From: Ruegeria sp. YS9 | GTDB lineage: Bacteria; Pseudomonadota; Alphaproteobacteria; Rhodobacterales; Rhodobacteraceae | DNA length: 51,881 nucleotides | NCBI RefSeq assembly: GCF_024628725.1 | Contig: NZ_CP102413.1 | Span: 1 to 51,881, forward strand | Direction: 5' to 3' | Part shown: positions 39,848 through 48,414 of the stretch, one piece after another | How the letters are laid out: every line of letters starts with the position of its first letter | Numbering within the stretch: the first letter of the stretch is position 1 | Notes under the pieces: model-generated | Told to the model about the DNA's origin: nothing | Databases searched by the model: none | Seen by the model: only the letters and a program-made list of their open reading frames with translations | Program-made: the position numbers and the translations under genes

Positions 39848-40948
39848 TCAGAACTTGTAGCTGACCTTCACGCCTGCTGAAACTGCGTCGTTATCCGAAA
39901 AGGCCGTAACCGAGGAATCCGCGTCGCCTAGATCAAAGTAGCGAATACCTGTGGTCACTTTCCATTCATCGGTTTCGTAGGAAACGGCCACCCCATAGCT
40001 GATGTACCCGTCAGTGCCGTTGAAGTTGCCAACCGTGTCCCCGAGATCCTTCTCATAACCGATAGCGGCTGCCGCGCTCCAATTTTCCGTGAAGCTATGC
40101 GCAAGGCCGAGTTCGTAGGTCCAAATGTTGCTTGTTCCCGCTGCAATTGGTGTGTTCACGGGGCCAACGCCGGGGACCAACGTGAAAAAGTCGCCGGGCT
40201 GGACATTGAACTTGGACCACTCACGCCACTTGGCAGAGCCGAACAACAAGGTGTCGGCTGCAATCCCGGTTTGGGCGCGCAGCGTGATTGCCTGCGGTAT
40301 CTCTACTTCAAAAGGTGCGCCGGTGTTGTCTTGAAACTCGTGGTCGGTCTTGGATTCGTAGGTTGCCGAAATGCGCAAAGCAATGTCTGGAATTTCATAG
40401 GCCACGCCTGCGAGGTATCCGACCTGGTAGTCTTTGCTCACATCCAAATTATAAGGGCTCGAAACCGTAAGTGGCGATATGACGGTAATATCACCGTCAA
40501 CGCCAACGAGGCGCAGCCCGCCATAAACGCTGAACCGTTCATTCACTTGGTATTTCGCCATGCCTGTATAGGCGATGGATGATACTTCGGCGCTCGATCC
40601 GCCAAAGAATGCCAGTGGGCTATCGTAGGAAAGAGAAGCCCCAACAGGCTCGTCAATGACAAATGCCAGCGTGAAACGATCGTTCACCTCACGCTTATAG
40701 CCAAGCGAATAGGTCTGGTAGCTGTTGGCGATATTGCCGGTGGGTCCAGCGGGGACACCGGGCAAGGGAACGCCAGAGACAGACGGGTTCACGTTGATAG
40801 CGGAAAATTCGAGGTAGTTCTTTCCCTGCTCGAACAGAATTTGCGACGGATCACCAAGCCGCTCAATGCCGCCTGCGGATGCCATTGATGCAGCGCCAAG
40901 GAGGGCGCTGGCCGTAAGGATTGTGTTGTTCATGAAGTTGAAAATCAT
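39848..40948 (-). CDS. OmpP1/FadL-family outer-membrane transport protein
   Basis: 366 residues. A signal peptide ends near ASMASAGG (about residue 27). The N-terminal GIERLGDPSQILFEQG plug-like region is followed by alternating beta strands (YQTYSLGYKREVNDRFTLAF, YGGLRLVGVDGDITV) and ends AGVKVSYKF with the C-terminal aromatic. FadL-type channels admit long-chain fatty acids and other hydrophobic molecules. It is convergent with the hydrolase gene. ATG 40948 or 40933 may start it. Shorter than E. coli FadL, typical for marine homologues. Confidence 0.85.
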   Translation of the reverse strand: MIFNFMNNTILTASALLGAASMASAGGIERLGDPSQILFEQGKNYLEFSAINVNPSVSGVPLPGVPAGPTGNIANSYQTYSLGYKREVNDRFTLAFVIDEPVGASLSYDSPLAFFGGSSAEVSSIAYTGMAKYQVNERFSVYGGLRLVGVDGDITVISPLTVSSPYNLDVSKDYQVGYLAGVAYEIPDIALRISATYESKTDHEFQDNTGAPFEVEIPQAITLRAQTGIAADTLLFGSAKWREWSKFNVQPGDFFTLVPGVGPVNTPIAAGTSNIWTYELGLAHSFTENWSAAAAIGYEKDLGDTVGNFNGTDGYISYGVAVSYETDEWKVTTGIRYFDLGDADSSVTAFSDNDAVSAGVKVSYKF

Positions 40949-41085
40949 CTGCTATTAAAACCTCTGGTCTCATCGTTGAAATCAGAGGCATTTGCAAGCT
41001 GACCGAAGCTCCATAAGCAACTATTTGCATGTGAATTGCTGTTCGGTATCGGCTGTGAGGTGTTCAACCTGTGGTTAGCGGTTGC

Positions 41086-41370
41086 CTAATGCCCAATGCG
41101 CTCGACAAACTTCCCGTATTCCTGGCTGACTTCCTGCGCTTCCGTGAATGCACGGCCTCTCTCATACTCAAGGCAGCGGAAGTAAGCCTGCACGTCGCTG
41201 ATGTAGGTCTCAAAGTCCTGTTTTATAATATCGGCATATTCCTTTGCGGCCTCCGGATCGGTCGGCACAAACGGTCTTTCCGGTGCATAACAGGTCTCAG
41301 CAACCGCAATTTGCGCGGTGAATACCAACAATGTTGTAAGGGCGTGAGTGGTTTTTCGGACGAGTAGCAA
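41086..41370 (-). CDS. Small exported protein (94 aa) divergent from the virB operon
   Basis: A signal peptide (MLLVRKTTHALTTLLVFTAQ to AVA) is followed by a mature part with two Cys (ETCYAPE and FRCLEYERG) and a helical tail (FTEAQEVSQEYGKFVERI). It shares with the protein at 51634 a short exported Cys-plus-helix design. It is divergently transcribed from the T4SS operon across the paired AT-rich operators, so likely co-regulated. No named family. Confidence 0.75.
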   Translation of the reverse strand: MLLVRKTTHALTTLLVFTAQIAVAETCYAPERPFVPTDPEAAKEYADIIKQDFETYISDVQAYFRCLEYERGRAFTEAQEVSQEYGKFVERIGH

Positions 41371-41449
41371 GACCTGTTGCCCCCCTTAGATACTGGAAAA
41401 ATTCGCTGCTTACGCTTAAAGGTGGCGTAGAAACCGCGTTCGATCAAGT

Positions 41450-41487
41450 GACAATATTATAACTTGATGGACGCATTATAATATCGT
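41450..41487. promoter_or_regulatory. Paired operators between the 94-aa gene and the virB operon
   Basis: GACAATATTATAA (41450-41462) and TTATAATATCGT (41476-41487) form an inverted pair with a 13-bp spacer. The left half is the exact reverse complement of the motif seen at oriT. It lies in the divergent promoter region, 59 bp before the first virB-operon gene, and is probably the main control point of the T4SS. Confidence 0.7.
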
Positions 41488-41545
41488 ATCAACGGGGTGC
41501 CCGAGGAGGGTGCCCTGTTTGCCAACCTGAAAAGAGAGCGCAGAC

Positions 41546-41914
41546 GTGGGGACAGACATAAATAAAGAAGCGCCGAATGTGGTTACAGAAACATTCCTGC
41601 GAACACTTGTTCAACGCGGATATCAAGCTGAGGTTGTATGTAGGACCACGGCGACGAAGAAAGCCGCGGTCTGGTACGGTGTCTGGATCATCCGCGTGGT
41701 CAACCAAGATCGCACGTATGAAAAGCTGCTTGTTTCAGCAAGAAACCGAGCCTACGCAGACGAAGAAATCGCCGCCCGTATTTTCAAGACTGCAAACGGT
41801 CTTATCTCCTTCATGCGAGAAATGGGATTCGAACACGTCGATATTCCAATGGTTGAAGGCGGGCGCTCTACCCACGTCCTCACGGACAACGCTTTGGATA
41901 CTGACAACAGCTAG
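41546..41914 (+). CDS. Uncharacterised protein (122 aa), first gene of the T4SS operon
   Basis: GTG start at 41546 with AAAGAGAG 8 bases upstream. A soluble product (LRTLVQRGYQAEVVCRTTAT, WIIRVVNQDRTYEKLLVSAR, ISFMREMGFEHVDIPMVEGG). It overlaps the presumed virB1 start by about 60 bp in another frame. It precedes all structural genes, suggesting regulation or an early assembly role. No family recognised. Confidence 0.7.
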   Translation: MGTDINKEAPNVVTETFLRTLVQRGYQAEVVCRTTATKKAAVWYGVWIIRVVNQDRTYEKLLVSARNRAYADEEIAARIFKTANGLISFMREMGFEHVDIPMVEGGRSTHVLTDNALDTDNS

Positions 41915-42590
41915 CGCCACGGCGCTATCTCTTCTCAGCACCCCCGCAAACGCGCAGAGTATGGTGCTGGTCATGCAAGGCGACGGCTCACTAGAAGCCT
42001 CGACCTCGCAAACAAACTTCGCAAGAAACTACAATGATGGGGTGGGGCAAGGCTCCGCCTCCCAAGGTCTGCAACTCTTTGGCCGTGGTGGCGAAGAAGA
42101 AGCATCGGCTGACGCTGAGAGCTTTCGAACTGCATCAGTAGCGCCCCGAGCGGCCCGCGCTCGCCCCGAAGTTCTCGCAGCTATTGACGAGACGGCTTTG
42201 CGGTATGCAAGCCACCCTGCCCTGCGACGCGCTGGACTATCCGTCACTGAATGGCGGCTCCTGTTCCGTTCCAACATTGAAATTGAAAGTGCTTACAAGA
42301 CAAACGCGCGCAGCCATGTCGGTGCGATTGGCTTGGGCCAGCTCATGCCAGAGACAGCGAAAGACCTTGGCGTCGATCCGCACGACTGGCGACAGAACCT
42401 CGACGGATCGGCCCGGTATCTCTTGATGATGCTGGTCCAGTTCGGGGACGCGCGACTTGCATTGGCGGCTTACAACGCCGGTCCCGATGCCGTCACGCGA
42501 CACGCGGGAATTCCGCCCTATCGGGAAACCCAAAACCACGTCAGCCGCGTGCTGGCCGTGTTCAACCGGCTAGAGGGAGATAACTCATGA
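41853..42590 (+). CDS. virB1: VirB1-type lytic transglycosylase
   Basis: About 245 residues from TTG 41853, the start that leaves a sound signal peptide (cleavage after STPANAQS); the exact start is uncertain because no strong ribosome-binding site is seen. A linker of ~75 residues leads to an SLT domain: SNIEIESAYKTNARSHVGAI with the catalytic Glu, GLGQLMPETAKDLGVDP and LALAAYNAGPDAVTRH. It opens peptidoglycan for the secretion machine. ATGA overlap with virB2. Confidence 0.85.
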   Translation: MKAGALPTSSRTTLWILTTASATALSLLSTPANAQSMVLVMQGDGSLEASTSQTNFARNYNDGVGQGSASQGLQLFGRGGEEEASADAESFRTASVAPRAARARPEVLAAIDETALRYASHPALRRAGLSVTEWRLLFRSNIEIESAYKTNARSHVGAIGLGQLMPETAKDLGVDPHDWRQNLDGSARYLLMMLVQFGDARLALAAYNAGPDAVTRHAGIPPYRETQNHVSRVLAVFNRLEGDNS

Positions 42591-42877
42591 AGCCTACCAC
42601 TACCAATTTGGTGACACTGTGCGGCGTGCTGCTGATGCTGGCGCAACCGGCCTTGGCACAGTCCATCGACCTGTCACCAGTCCAAACGCTGTTGCAGGGC
42701 ATTGTTGATGCGATCACCGGCCCCCTCGGGATCGTAATCGGCACGCTCGCCCTGATCGGCGTCTTCTTGTCCTGGCTGTTCGGCATCCTCGATTTCCGTC
42801 AGGCCCTTTGGGTCGTTGTCGCAATCGCAGGTATCGCCGCTGCGCCCACGATCGTTGCTGCGATCTGGACCACATAA
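42587..42877 (+). CDS. virB2: VirB2 pilin
   Basis: 96 residues. A signal peptide (CGVLLMLAQPALAQS, cleavage after ALA) precedes two membrane segments (GPLGIVIGTLALIGVFLSWL and ALWVVVAIAGIAAAPTIVAA), the standard VirB2 pilin. It builds the T-pilus. ATGA overlap with virB1 and 12 bp before virB3. Confidence 0.93.
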   Translation: MKPTTTNLVTLCGVLLMLAQPALAQSIDLSPVQTLLQGIVDAITGPLGIVIGTLALIGVFLSWLFGILDFRQALWVVVAIAGIAAAPTIVAAIWTT

Positions 42878-42889
42878 GGAGCCGACAAG

Positions 42890-43168
42890 ATGGCAGAACA
42901 GTCCCGTTTATTCCTTGGCCTTGTAAGACCTCCCAAATTGCTGGGCCTGCCCATCATGTACGCGATGGTGTGGTTATTCGGGTCTGTTCTCTTCTTCTTG
43001 TGGGTACAGCATTGGGGCGTCGCAATCGTGTCGGCCCTTGCATATCCCGCCCTGTGGAAAGCCGCAGATTGGGACCCGAATTTTTTGGATGTTGTTGCAA
43101 CCACGTTGCAGGAAACACCCCCGACCCCAAACAAGAAAATCCACGGAGGAGACAGCTATGCCCCGTGA
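42890..43168 (+). CDS. virB3: VirB3 inner-membrane protein
   Basis: 92 residues. The N-terminal LFLGLVRPPKLLGLPIMYAM matches the VirB3 signature (RP..., P at the start of the helix), with hydrophobic segments to about residue 50. It works with VirB4. It overlaps virB4 by 11 bp. Confidence 0.9.
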   Translation: MAEQSRLFLGLVRPPKLLGLPIMYAMVWLFGSVLFFLWVQHWGVAIVSALAYPALWKAADWDPNFLDVVATTLQETPPTPNKKIHGGDSYAP

Positions 43169-45521
43169 TGAAAGTTTCGATCCAATGACGCTGCTGCCTG
43201 AGTGGGTCAAAAAGGAAAAAGAGCTGGCCCACATGCTGCCGTATGTGAGCTTGGTTGACGACAATACCATTCGGACGCGCGGGAATGAGTTGTTCCAGTG
43301 CATCCGGCTCGAAGGTGTGAACAGCTATACGACAGACGACGAGCATCTAGACAAAATCCGCGCCCTGTTCGCTTCGATCATCGCGCAGATTGGCCCCGAG
43401 TTTTCTTTCTACGTCCACAAGGTTTCAAAGGCCATTGATCCGGCGTTGTCGCCAGTTAAGGGCGATGATTTCGCAGCGCAGGTCGATCAGAAATGGAATG
43501 CCTTTCTGAAAGGAAGCGGGCTGCGGGACAAAACGCTGACACTGACGATTTTGCACCGCCCTGCCCTCACTTCAAAGCTGCCGTTCAGTGCGAAAAAATC
43601 AATCGCAGCGATCAAGGCACAGACCGAGAAACGGATGCGCCGAATGAGCGAGGTCGTCGGTTTTCTCAAGTCTACATTCGCGGAAATGAACCCACGGCTT
43701 CTATCCGCGTCCAAGGGTGAGCTGCTTGGCTTTCTTGGCGGACTGAACACCGGGCAAGAATTGCCGCTCTATCCAGCTTCCAAATATGGCTTTCTCGCTC
43801 AAGACGTTGCCAATTCTAGGATCACCTTTCGCGGGACAACATTCGAAGTATCCGAAGGGGCCGTAGGCTCACGGTACGGCACGAGTTTTGCTATCAAGAA
43901 CTATCCTTCGAAAACGTCCTGCACCATGTTCGATGAGCTGAACTTGCCCGTCGATATGGTGGTCACGCATTCGTTCACACCGATCAACAGCAACCTCATG
44001 TCAGGCCGAATTAAGAAGCAGCAGCGACTTATGCGCGCCGCAGATGATGGGGCTGTGTCATTGGAAGCTGAATTGGCGGATGCGCTCGATGATCTGGAAT
44101 CGAAGCGGTTGAGCTTCGGTGATCACCATATGACTGTGACGGTCTTCGCTTCGACCTTAGAAGATCTTGACACAATAGCCGGGGAAGTCCGCAATACCGC
44201 TGCGACCGAAGGCGTAAATATGGTCAATGAAGCCTTCGCTGCACGCACACATTTCTTTGCACAGCACCCCGGCAACTCGGCCAAGCGCAGCCGAAAAGCA
44301 GCGGTTACGAACAAGAACTTTGCAGATTTCGCCGCCTTTCATCGCACACCGCTTGGAAAACAAGGCCATGAGGTGCCTTGGGGAACAACTATTTCCATGT
44401 TCCCAACACCTGAACGGTCTGCGCACTGGTTCAATTACCATGAGCAAGGGTCTCCGGAAAAAGAACCAACTGGCGGGCACACCCTGATACTTGGCCGTCC
44501 CGGCTCGGGTAAGTCGGTCTTGTCTGCCTTCCTGATGACGCAAGCTCGGCGGGCAGGAGCGCGCCTGTTTGTTTTCGATTATCGCATGGGCATGGAAATG
44601 GCGGTGCGTGCCAATGGTGGTCGATATGCCGCGATCAAAGCCGGGGAAGCAACTGGCCTGAACCCGCTTTGGACGGAAATTGACGAGCGTGGGCAGGCGT
44701 GGCTTGCTGATTGGCTCGCATCGTTGATCCATCGGACGGATAGACCCCTCACGCCGTCACAGACCAACCGCATTCAAGAGGTCGTCCGGCAGAACGCAAC
44801 CGTTTCTGATCCGACCCTACGAAACTGGCAAGACCTATCGTCGTTGTTTGTTTCTGTAGATGACGGCGGTGATCTTCATGAAAGGCTGCAAGAATGGACC
44901 GCTGAGGGGCGGTACGGCTGGATTTTCGGGCAGAACCAAGAAGACACATTCTCGCTGGACGGTGACGTTGTGGGCTTCGATCTGACCGGAATCTTGGACA
45001 GCGAAAGCGAAAAAGAACGCATGGCGGTTCTGTCGTACCTGTTCCGTCGCGTTGAACGGGTGATTGAGGATCGCCAGCCCACTATCATCATCATTGATGA
45101 GGCGTGGAAGGCTCTCGACAACAGCTATTTCGCGGAACGTCTTTCAAACTGGCTTGTTACGGCGCGGAAACAAAACGCCGTTGTCGTGATGATGACGCAG
45201 TATGCCAGCCAGCTCGAACAGACGCGCACAGGCAAGACGATCGTTGAGGCCGTACCGACGCAAATCCTGCTCCCGAACATCCGGGCCAACGCCTCGGACT
45301 ACGCCATGCTGAACCTTCACAACAAGGAACTTGATGTGTTGCTGAACACCGGCAGCAACTCGCGCCTGGGCCTTGTCAGAGACGACGAAGGATCAGTGGT
45401 CATTAACGCTGATCTGAGCGCCCTCGGGCCGCTTCTAACCATCCTCGGCGGGATGGAAAAAGGTGAACAGTTGGTGGGTGCCGATTACCGCCAGCGACCG
45501 GACTTCTGGAGAGTGAAATGA
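43158..45521 (+). CDS. virB4: VirB4 ATPase
   Basis: 787 residues from ATG 43158 (GGAGGAGA upstream). The CagE/VirB4 N-terminal domain is followed by the ATPase with LILGRPGSGKSVLSAFLMTQ (Walker A, about residues 445-460) and TIIIIDEAWKALDNSYFAER (Walker B). C-terminal MMTQYASQLEQTRTGKTIVE is typical. It energises pilus assembly and transfer. Full length. 4-bp overlap with the next gene. Confidence 0.96.
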   Translation: MPRDESFDPMTLLPEWVKKEKELAHMLPYVSLVDDNTIRTRGNELFQCIRLEGVNSYTTDDEHLDKIRALFASIIAQIGPEFSFYVHKVSKAIDPALSPVKGDDFAAQVDQKWNAFLKGSGLRDKTLTLTILHRPALTSKLPFSAKKSIAAIKAQTEKRMRRMSEVVGFLKSTFAEMNPRLLSASKGELLGFLGGLNTGQELPLYPASKYGFLAQDVANSRITFRGTTFEVSEGAVGSRYGTSFAIKNYPSKTSCTMFDELNLPVDMVVTHSFTPINSNLMSGRIKKQQRLMRAADDGAVSLEAELADALDDLESKRLSFGDHHMTVTVFASTLEDLDTIAGEVRNTAATEGVNMVNEAFAARTHFFAQHPGNSAKRSRKAAVTNKNFADFAAFHRTPLGKQGHEVPWGTTISMFPTPERSAHWFNYHEQGSPEKEPTGGHTLILGRPGSGKSVLSAFLMTQARRAGARLFVFDYRMGMEMAVRANGGRYAAIKAGEATGLNPLWTEIDERGQAWLADWLASLIHRTDRPLTPSQTNRIQEVVRQNATVSDPTLRNWQDLSSLFVSVDDGGDLHERLQEWTAEGRYGWIFGQNQEDTFSLDGDVVGFDLTGILDSESEKERMAVLSYLFRRVERVIEDRQPTIIIIDEAWKALDNSYFAERLSNWLVTARKQNAVVVMMTQYASQLEQTRTGKTIVEAVPTQILLPNIRANASDYAMLNLHNKELDVLLNTGSNSRLGLVRDDEGSVVINADLSALGPLLTILGGMEKGEQLVGADYRQRPDFWRVK

Positions 45522-45757
45522 AGCTGACCACAACAATCCTCTTGGGCGTTCTCGCTCTTAGTGCTTGCACAAACTATCAAGGCCCGAAGGCAAATTGCTT
45601 TGGTGGCGATACGGTAGCTCGTGCCTCAAACGATCTGACAACCGGATCACTGAGCTTCGCAGCACAGTCCTACGTAACCGTCGCGACACGCAACGCGCCG
45701 TTGAAGAATTGCACGTTTGAAGCGCTTGGCGCCCCAGCAGGCGCAGGGGGTTACTAA
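45518..45757 (+). CDS. Small lipoprotein, candidate VirB7
   Basis: 79 residues. The signal with lipobox (LGVLALSACTNYQ, Cys about residue 16) is followed by a short polar region and a Cys near residue 64 (LKNCTFEAL). VirB7 is a small lipoprotein that links to VirB9 by disulphide. Position between virB4 and the transglycosylase hybrid differs from Ti (before virB8), so the assignment is tentative. ATGA overlap with virB4. Confidence 0.65.
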   Translation: MKLTTTILLGVLALSACTNYQGPKANCFGGDTVARASNDLTTGSLSFAAQSYVTVATRNAPLKNCTFEALGAPAGAGGY

Positions 45758-46902
45758 TGCGCAGAACCCTCACATATACCGCGATTGGCCTTCTCTGGGC
45801 CACGTCCTCGGTGGGTCAGGGCGTGCCTACCGTGGACGGTGGCTTGGCAGTCAGAAACCAAGCCGCGAACGCTCATCGTGAAGAAGACCTTGCCGTCCAA
45901 CGGGAACGTCTGACGACTGCTCAGGCTATTGCGGAAATCGAAGAAGAACAGCTTTCGGTTCTTCAACAGATTTTGGATGCACAATCCAGCTTTGGCGGGC
46001 AAGGCATCCCGGCCATGGTTGAAGGTCTCGAAGATGGCGAGTTGCCGGAACAGTCGGCAGATACTCTCTATGCTCCGGTCGATAGCAATCCTGCAGGAGA
46101 CCAGATGTTCGGGGATGCAAACCTGAACATCGAACAGCTTATTATCCGCGTATCTCAGGAAACGCACGGTCTGGGCGGTGTCGGGGCTGCCGGACTGTCA
46201 GTCGTTCAGTGGCGTTGCTTGCTTCAAGCTCTGATTTGGCAAGAAAGCCGCTTCACCATCGGGGCTCGCTCGCCAGTTGGCGCGTTTGGCTTGACCCAGA
46301 TCATGCCCGGTACGGCTGGTGATCTGGGGATTTACCCCGCCTACTACGACAGCCCTTATTTGCAGGTCGAAGGTGGGGCAAGGTATCTGGCGCAAATGCT
46401 GCGGATGTTTGACGGCAACATCATCCACGCGCTTGCAGCCTACAACGCCGGTCCAGGTAACGTGCAGAACTATGGTGGCGTGCCCCCATTTCAGGAAACG
46501 CAGCACTACGTTCAGGTGATCCCGCGCAAATACAACGAGTACCTAACCCGTGTGGGCGGTATCGACGCGCTTGGGACCATCGACCCTGCCCTGCTCGCAA
46601 ACTCGAACCTGTCAATCTCAGGGGCCGGTGCCAGCTACTATGGCAACAGCTCAATGCAGAATGTCGAAGCCGCCGCACTGCGCGTCCAGAACATTGTTCG
46701 CCGGATCGGTCAGACGCAGGACATTCAAGAGGCGATGGCTCTCAACTCTTATGCAAGGGCTGAACTCGTCCGCCTCGTGGCCGTTCTCACCCGCCTTAAA
46801 GCAGCGCGCACTCGCCCGCTGAGTGATGCGGAGCTGGCTATGGCCGCTGCCCAACTCAAGGAATCGGAATTTATGGACTTCACATTGGAGGATCTCGACT
46901 AA
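45757..46902 (+). CDS. VirB5-like/lytic transglycosylase hybrid
   Basis: 381 residues. Signal peptide (MRRTLTYTAIGLLWATSSVG) then a ~60-residue coiled coil (QRERLTTAQAIAEIEEEQLS and so on). The central SLT domain covers about 145-270 (LIWQESRFTIGARSPVGAFG with catalytic Glu, LTQIMPGTAGDLGI, ALAAYNAGPGNVQNYGG). A helical end terminates ESEFMDFTLEDLD. The flanking parts mirror the neighbouring VirB5 (QGVPTVD after the signal, coiled coil, terminal QQFMDFTLPTL), so it looks like a VirB5 scaffold with an inserted transglycosylase. It is the second SLT enzyme in the operon. Confidence 0.82.
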   Translation: MRRTLTYTAIGLLWATSSVGQGVPTVDGGLAVRNQAANAHREEDLAVQRERLTTAQAIAEIEEEQLSVLQQILDAQSSFGGQGIPAMVEGLEDGELPEQSADTLYAPVDSNPAGDQMFGDANLNIEQLIIRVSQETHGLGGVGAAGLSVVQWRCLLQALIWQESRFTIGARSPVGAFGLTQIMPGTAGDLGIYPAYYDSPYLQVEGGARYLAQMLRMFDGNIIHALAAYNAGPGNVQNYGGVPPFQETQHYVQVIPRKYNEYLTRVGGIDALGTIDPALLANSNLSISGAGASYYGNSSMQNVEAAALRVQNIVRRIGQTQDIQEAMALNSYARAELVRLVAVLTRLKAARTRPLSDAELAMAAAQLKESEFMDFTLEDLD

Positions 46903-47744
46903 TGGAAAAATTCGTCAAAACACGGGCGTTGTTGCGCTCCACCATCGCAGCCACCGTCCTCGGTGCAGTCGGGTTCGTCGCTGCGCCCAGCCTTGTCGGG
47001 GGCGGCGCAGCTCATGCTCAAGGTGTCCCCACAGTTGACACTCAGAACATTGCCCAAGAAATCCAGCAGCTTCGCCAGATGATCGAAGATGAAGTTTTGC
47101 AGAATGAGCAACTTCAACAGGCATTGGCCCAGCTTGAAACCCTGCGTGAACAATATGCGCAGCTTCAAGAAACCTATGCCGCTCTGACGGGCCTGATGGA
47201 ACTGCCGGAAATCATCACGACACAGTTTGAAGCAGAACTGAACGGCATCTTGGATCAAGAGTTTGGTGACATTCTGTCCACCATCGACGCCATCAAAAAC
47301 GGAGACTGGTCACAGCTCGCGGGCAACGGCGCACCCGGCATCCAGACCCAAATGACACGGGTACTTGCCGAAGCCGGGTTCGATGAGGACACGCTGTCAG
47401 AAATGGCGAATAGCGGAGCCGCTGGCGCTGAACGGACCGCGCAGCAGGCAACGACCGGTGCGATGATGTCTGCCGCTGCCCAGAACAGTTACGAAGAAGC
47501 CGGTCAATCCCTGGAACGGGTTGATCGCCTCGTCGGCATGATTGGCGACATGGAAGAGTTGAAGGACAGCGTAGACCTGAACACTCGTGTCACCGCTGAA
47601 CTTGCTATCGCCCTCGTAGCTCAATGGCAGTTGGAAGCGGTGCAGACCGTTGGGACTGGTCAAGCCGGTGTAATCGACGCCGCAACGCTGGCCGAAGAAC
47701 AGCAATTCATGGACTTCACATTGCCGACCCTCTCGGCTGACTGA
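46902..47744 (+). CDS. virB5: VirB5-type minor pilin
   Basis: 280 residues. Signal peptide to AHAQG (about 38), then a long coiled coil (EIQQLRQMIEDEVLQNEQLQ, QALAQLETLREQYAQLQETY), a small globular middle and a C-terminal helical bundle ending EQQFMDFTLPTLSAD. Typical VirB5/TrbJ-like minor pilin at the pilus tip. It starts at the last base of the hybrid gene's stop (TAATGG). Confidence 0.87.
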   Translation: MEKFVKTRALLRSTIAATVLGAVGFVAAPSLVGGGAAHAQGVPTVDTQNIAQEIQQLRQMIEDEVLQNEQLQQALAQLETLREQYAQLQETYAALTGLMELPEIITTQFEAELNGILDQEFGDILSTIDAIKNGDWSQLAGNGAPGIQTQMTRVLAEAGFDEDTLSEMANSGAAGAERTAQQATTGAMMSAAAQNSYEEAGQSLERVDRLVGMIGDMEELKDSVDLNTRVTAELAIALVAQWQLEAVQTVGTGQAGVIDAATLAEEQQFMDFTLPTLSAD

Positions 47745-47759
47745 TCAAGGAACAAAGAC

Positions 47760-48413
47760 GTGACGATGGAACAGGAAATCATTGAGGAAGAACTGATTTA
47801 CGGCGCTCGGCGGCGTGAACAGTTTTGGCAAAAGCTGGGGCTTTCAGGATTGGCGTTTGGCGCATTGGGTTGCCTTGCGGCTGCTGCCGTGGCGATCCTC
47901 GATGTAGACCCTGATCCGGTTGTCGTGCCTTACAATCCAGAAACAGGGATGGCGCTGCCCAACGCTTCGGTTGGCGCTGTCCGCGTGACAGAAAATCAGG
48001 CTGTCATTGAATCGGTTGTGTTCCGATATGTAACCGACAGAGAAACGTATAATCAGCTCGACAATGATCTGCGTGTTCGCAGCATCCTTGAGCGTTCGGA
48101 CCGCGCTGCCGAAGCCTCGATGCGCGCCCTCTGGGATAGTGCCAACCCGAACTATCCTCCCACGGTTTATGGGCCGAATAGTCGCCTTGATGTGGAAATT
48201 CTCAGCATCAACCGGATCGGCTCGAACCGCGCCCAGGTCCGGATGAGAAAACGCCTCACCTCACCCCAAGGTGTGCAGGCAGGACTTTTCACCGCGACGT
48301 TGCTTTTCGAGTTCAGACCCGAGGAACGCCGCTCAATTGATGATGTGTGGAGCAATCCTTTCGGTTTCACGGTCATCGAATATGCCATCCGCTCGGACAG
48401 ATTGGAGAATTGA
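47760..48413 (+). CDS. virB8: VirB8 periplasmic assembly factor
   Basis: 217 residues. GTG 47760 has AAGGA 9 bases upstream (ATG 47766 is an alternative). A single N-terminal membrane helix (about 26-45, FGALGCLAAAAVAILDV) precedes a periplasmic VirB8 domain (ESVVFRYVTDRETYNQLDND, YGPNSRLDVEILSINRIG) that ends NPFGFTVIEYAIRSDRL. It nucleates the channel. Confidence 0.93.
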   Translation: MTMEQEIIEEELIYGARRREQFWQKLGLSGLAFGALGCLAAAAVAILDVDPDPVVVPYNPETGMALPNASVGAVRVTENQAVIESVVFRYVTDRETYNQLDNDLRVRSILERSDRAAEASMRALWDSANPNYPPTVYGPNSRLDVEILSINRIGSNRAQVRMRKRLTSPQGVQAGLFTATLLFEFRPEERRSIDDVWSNPFGFTVIEYAIRSDRLEN

Positions 48414-48414
48414 T

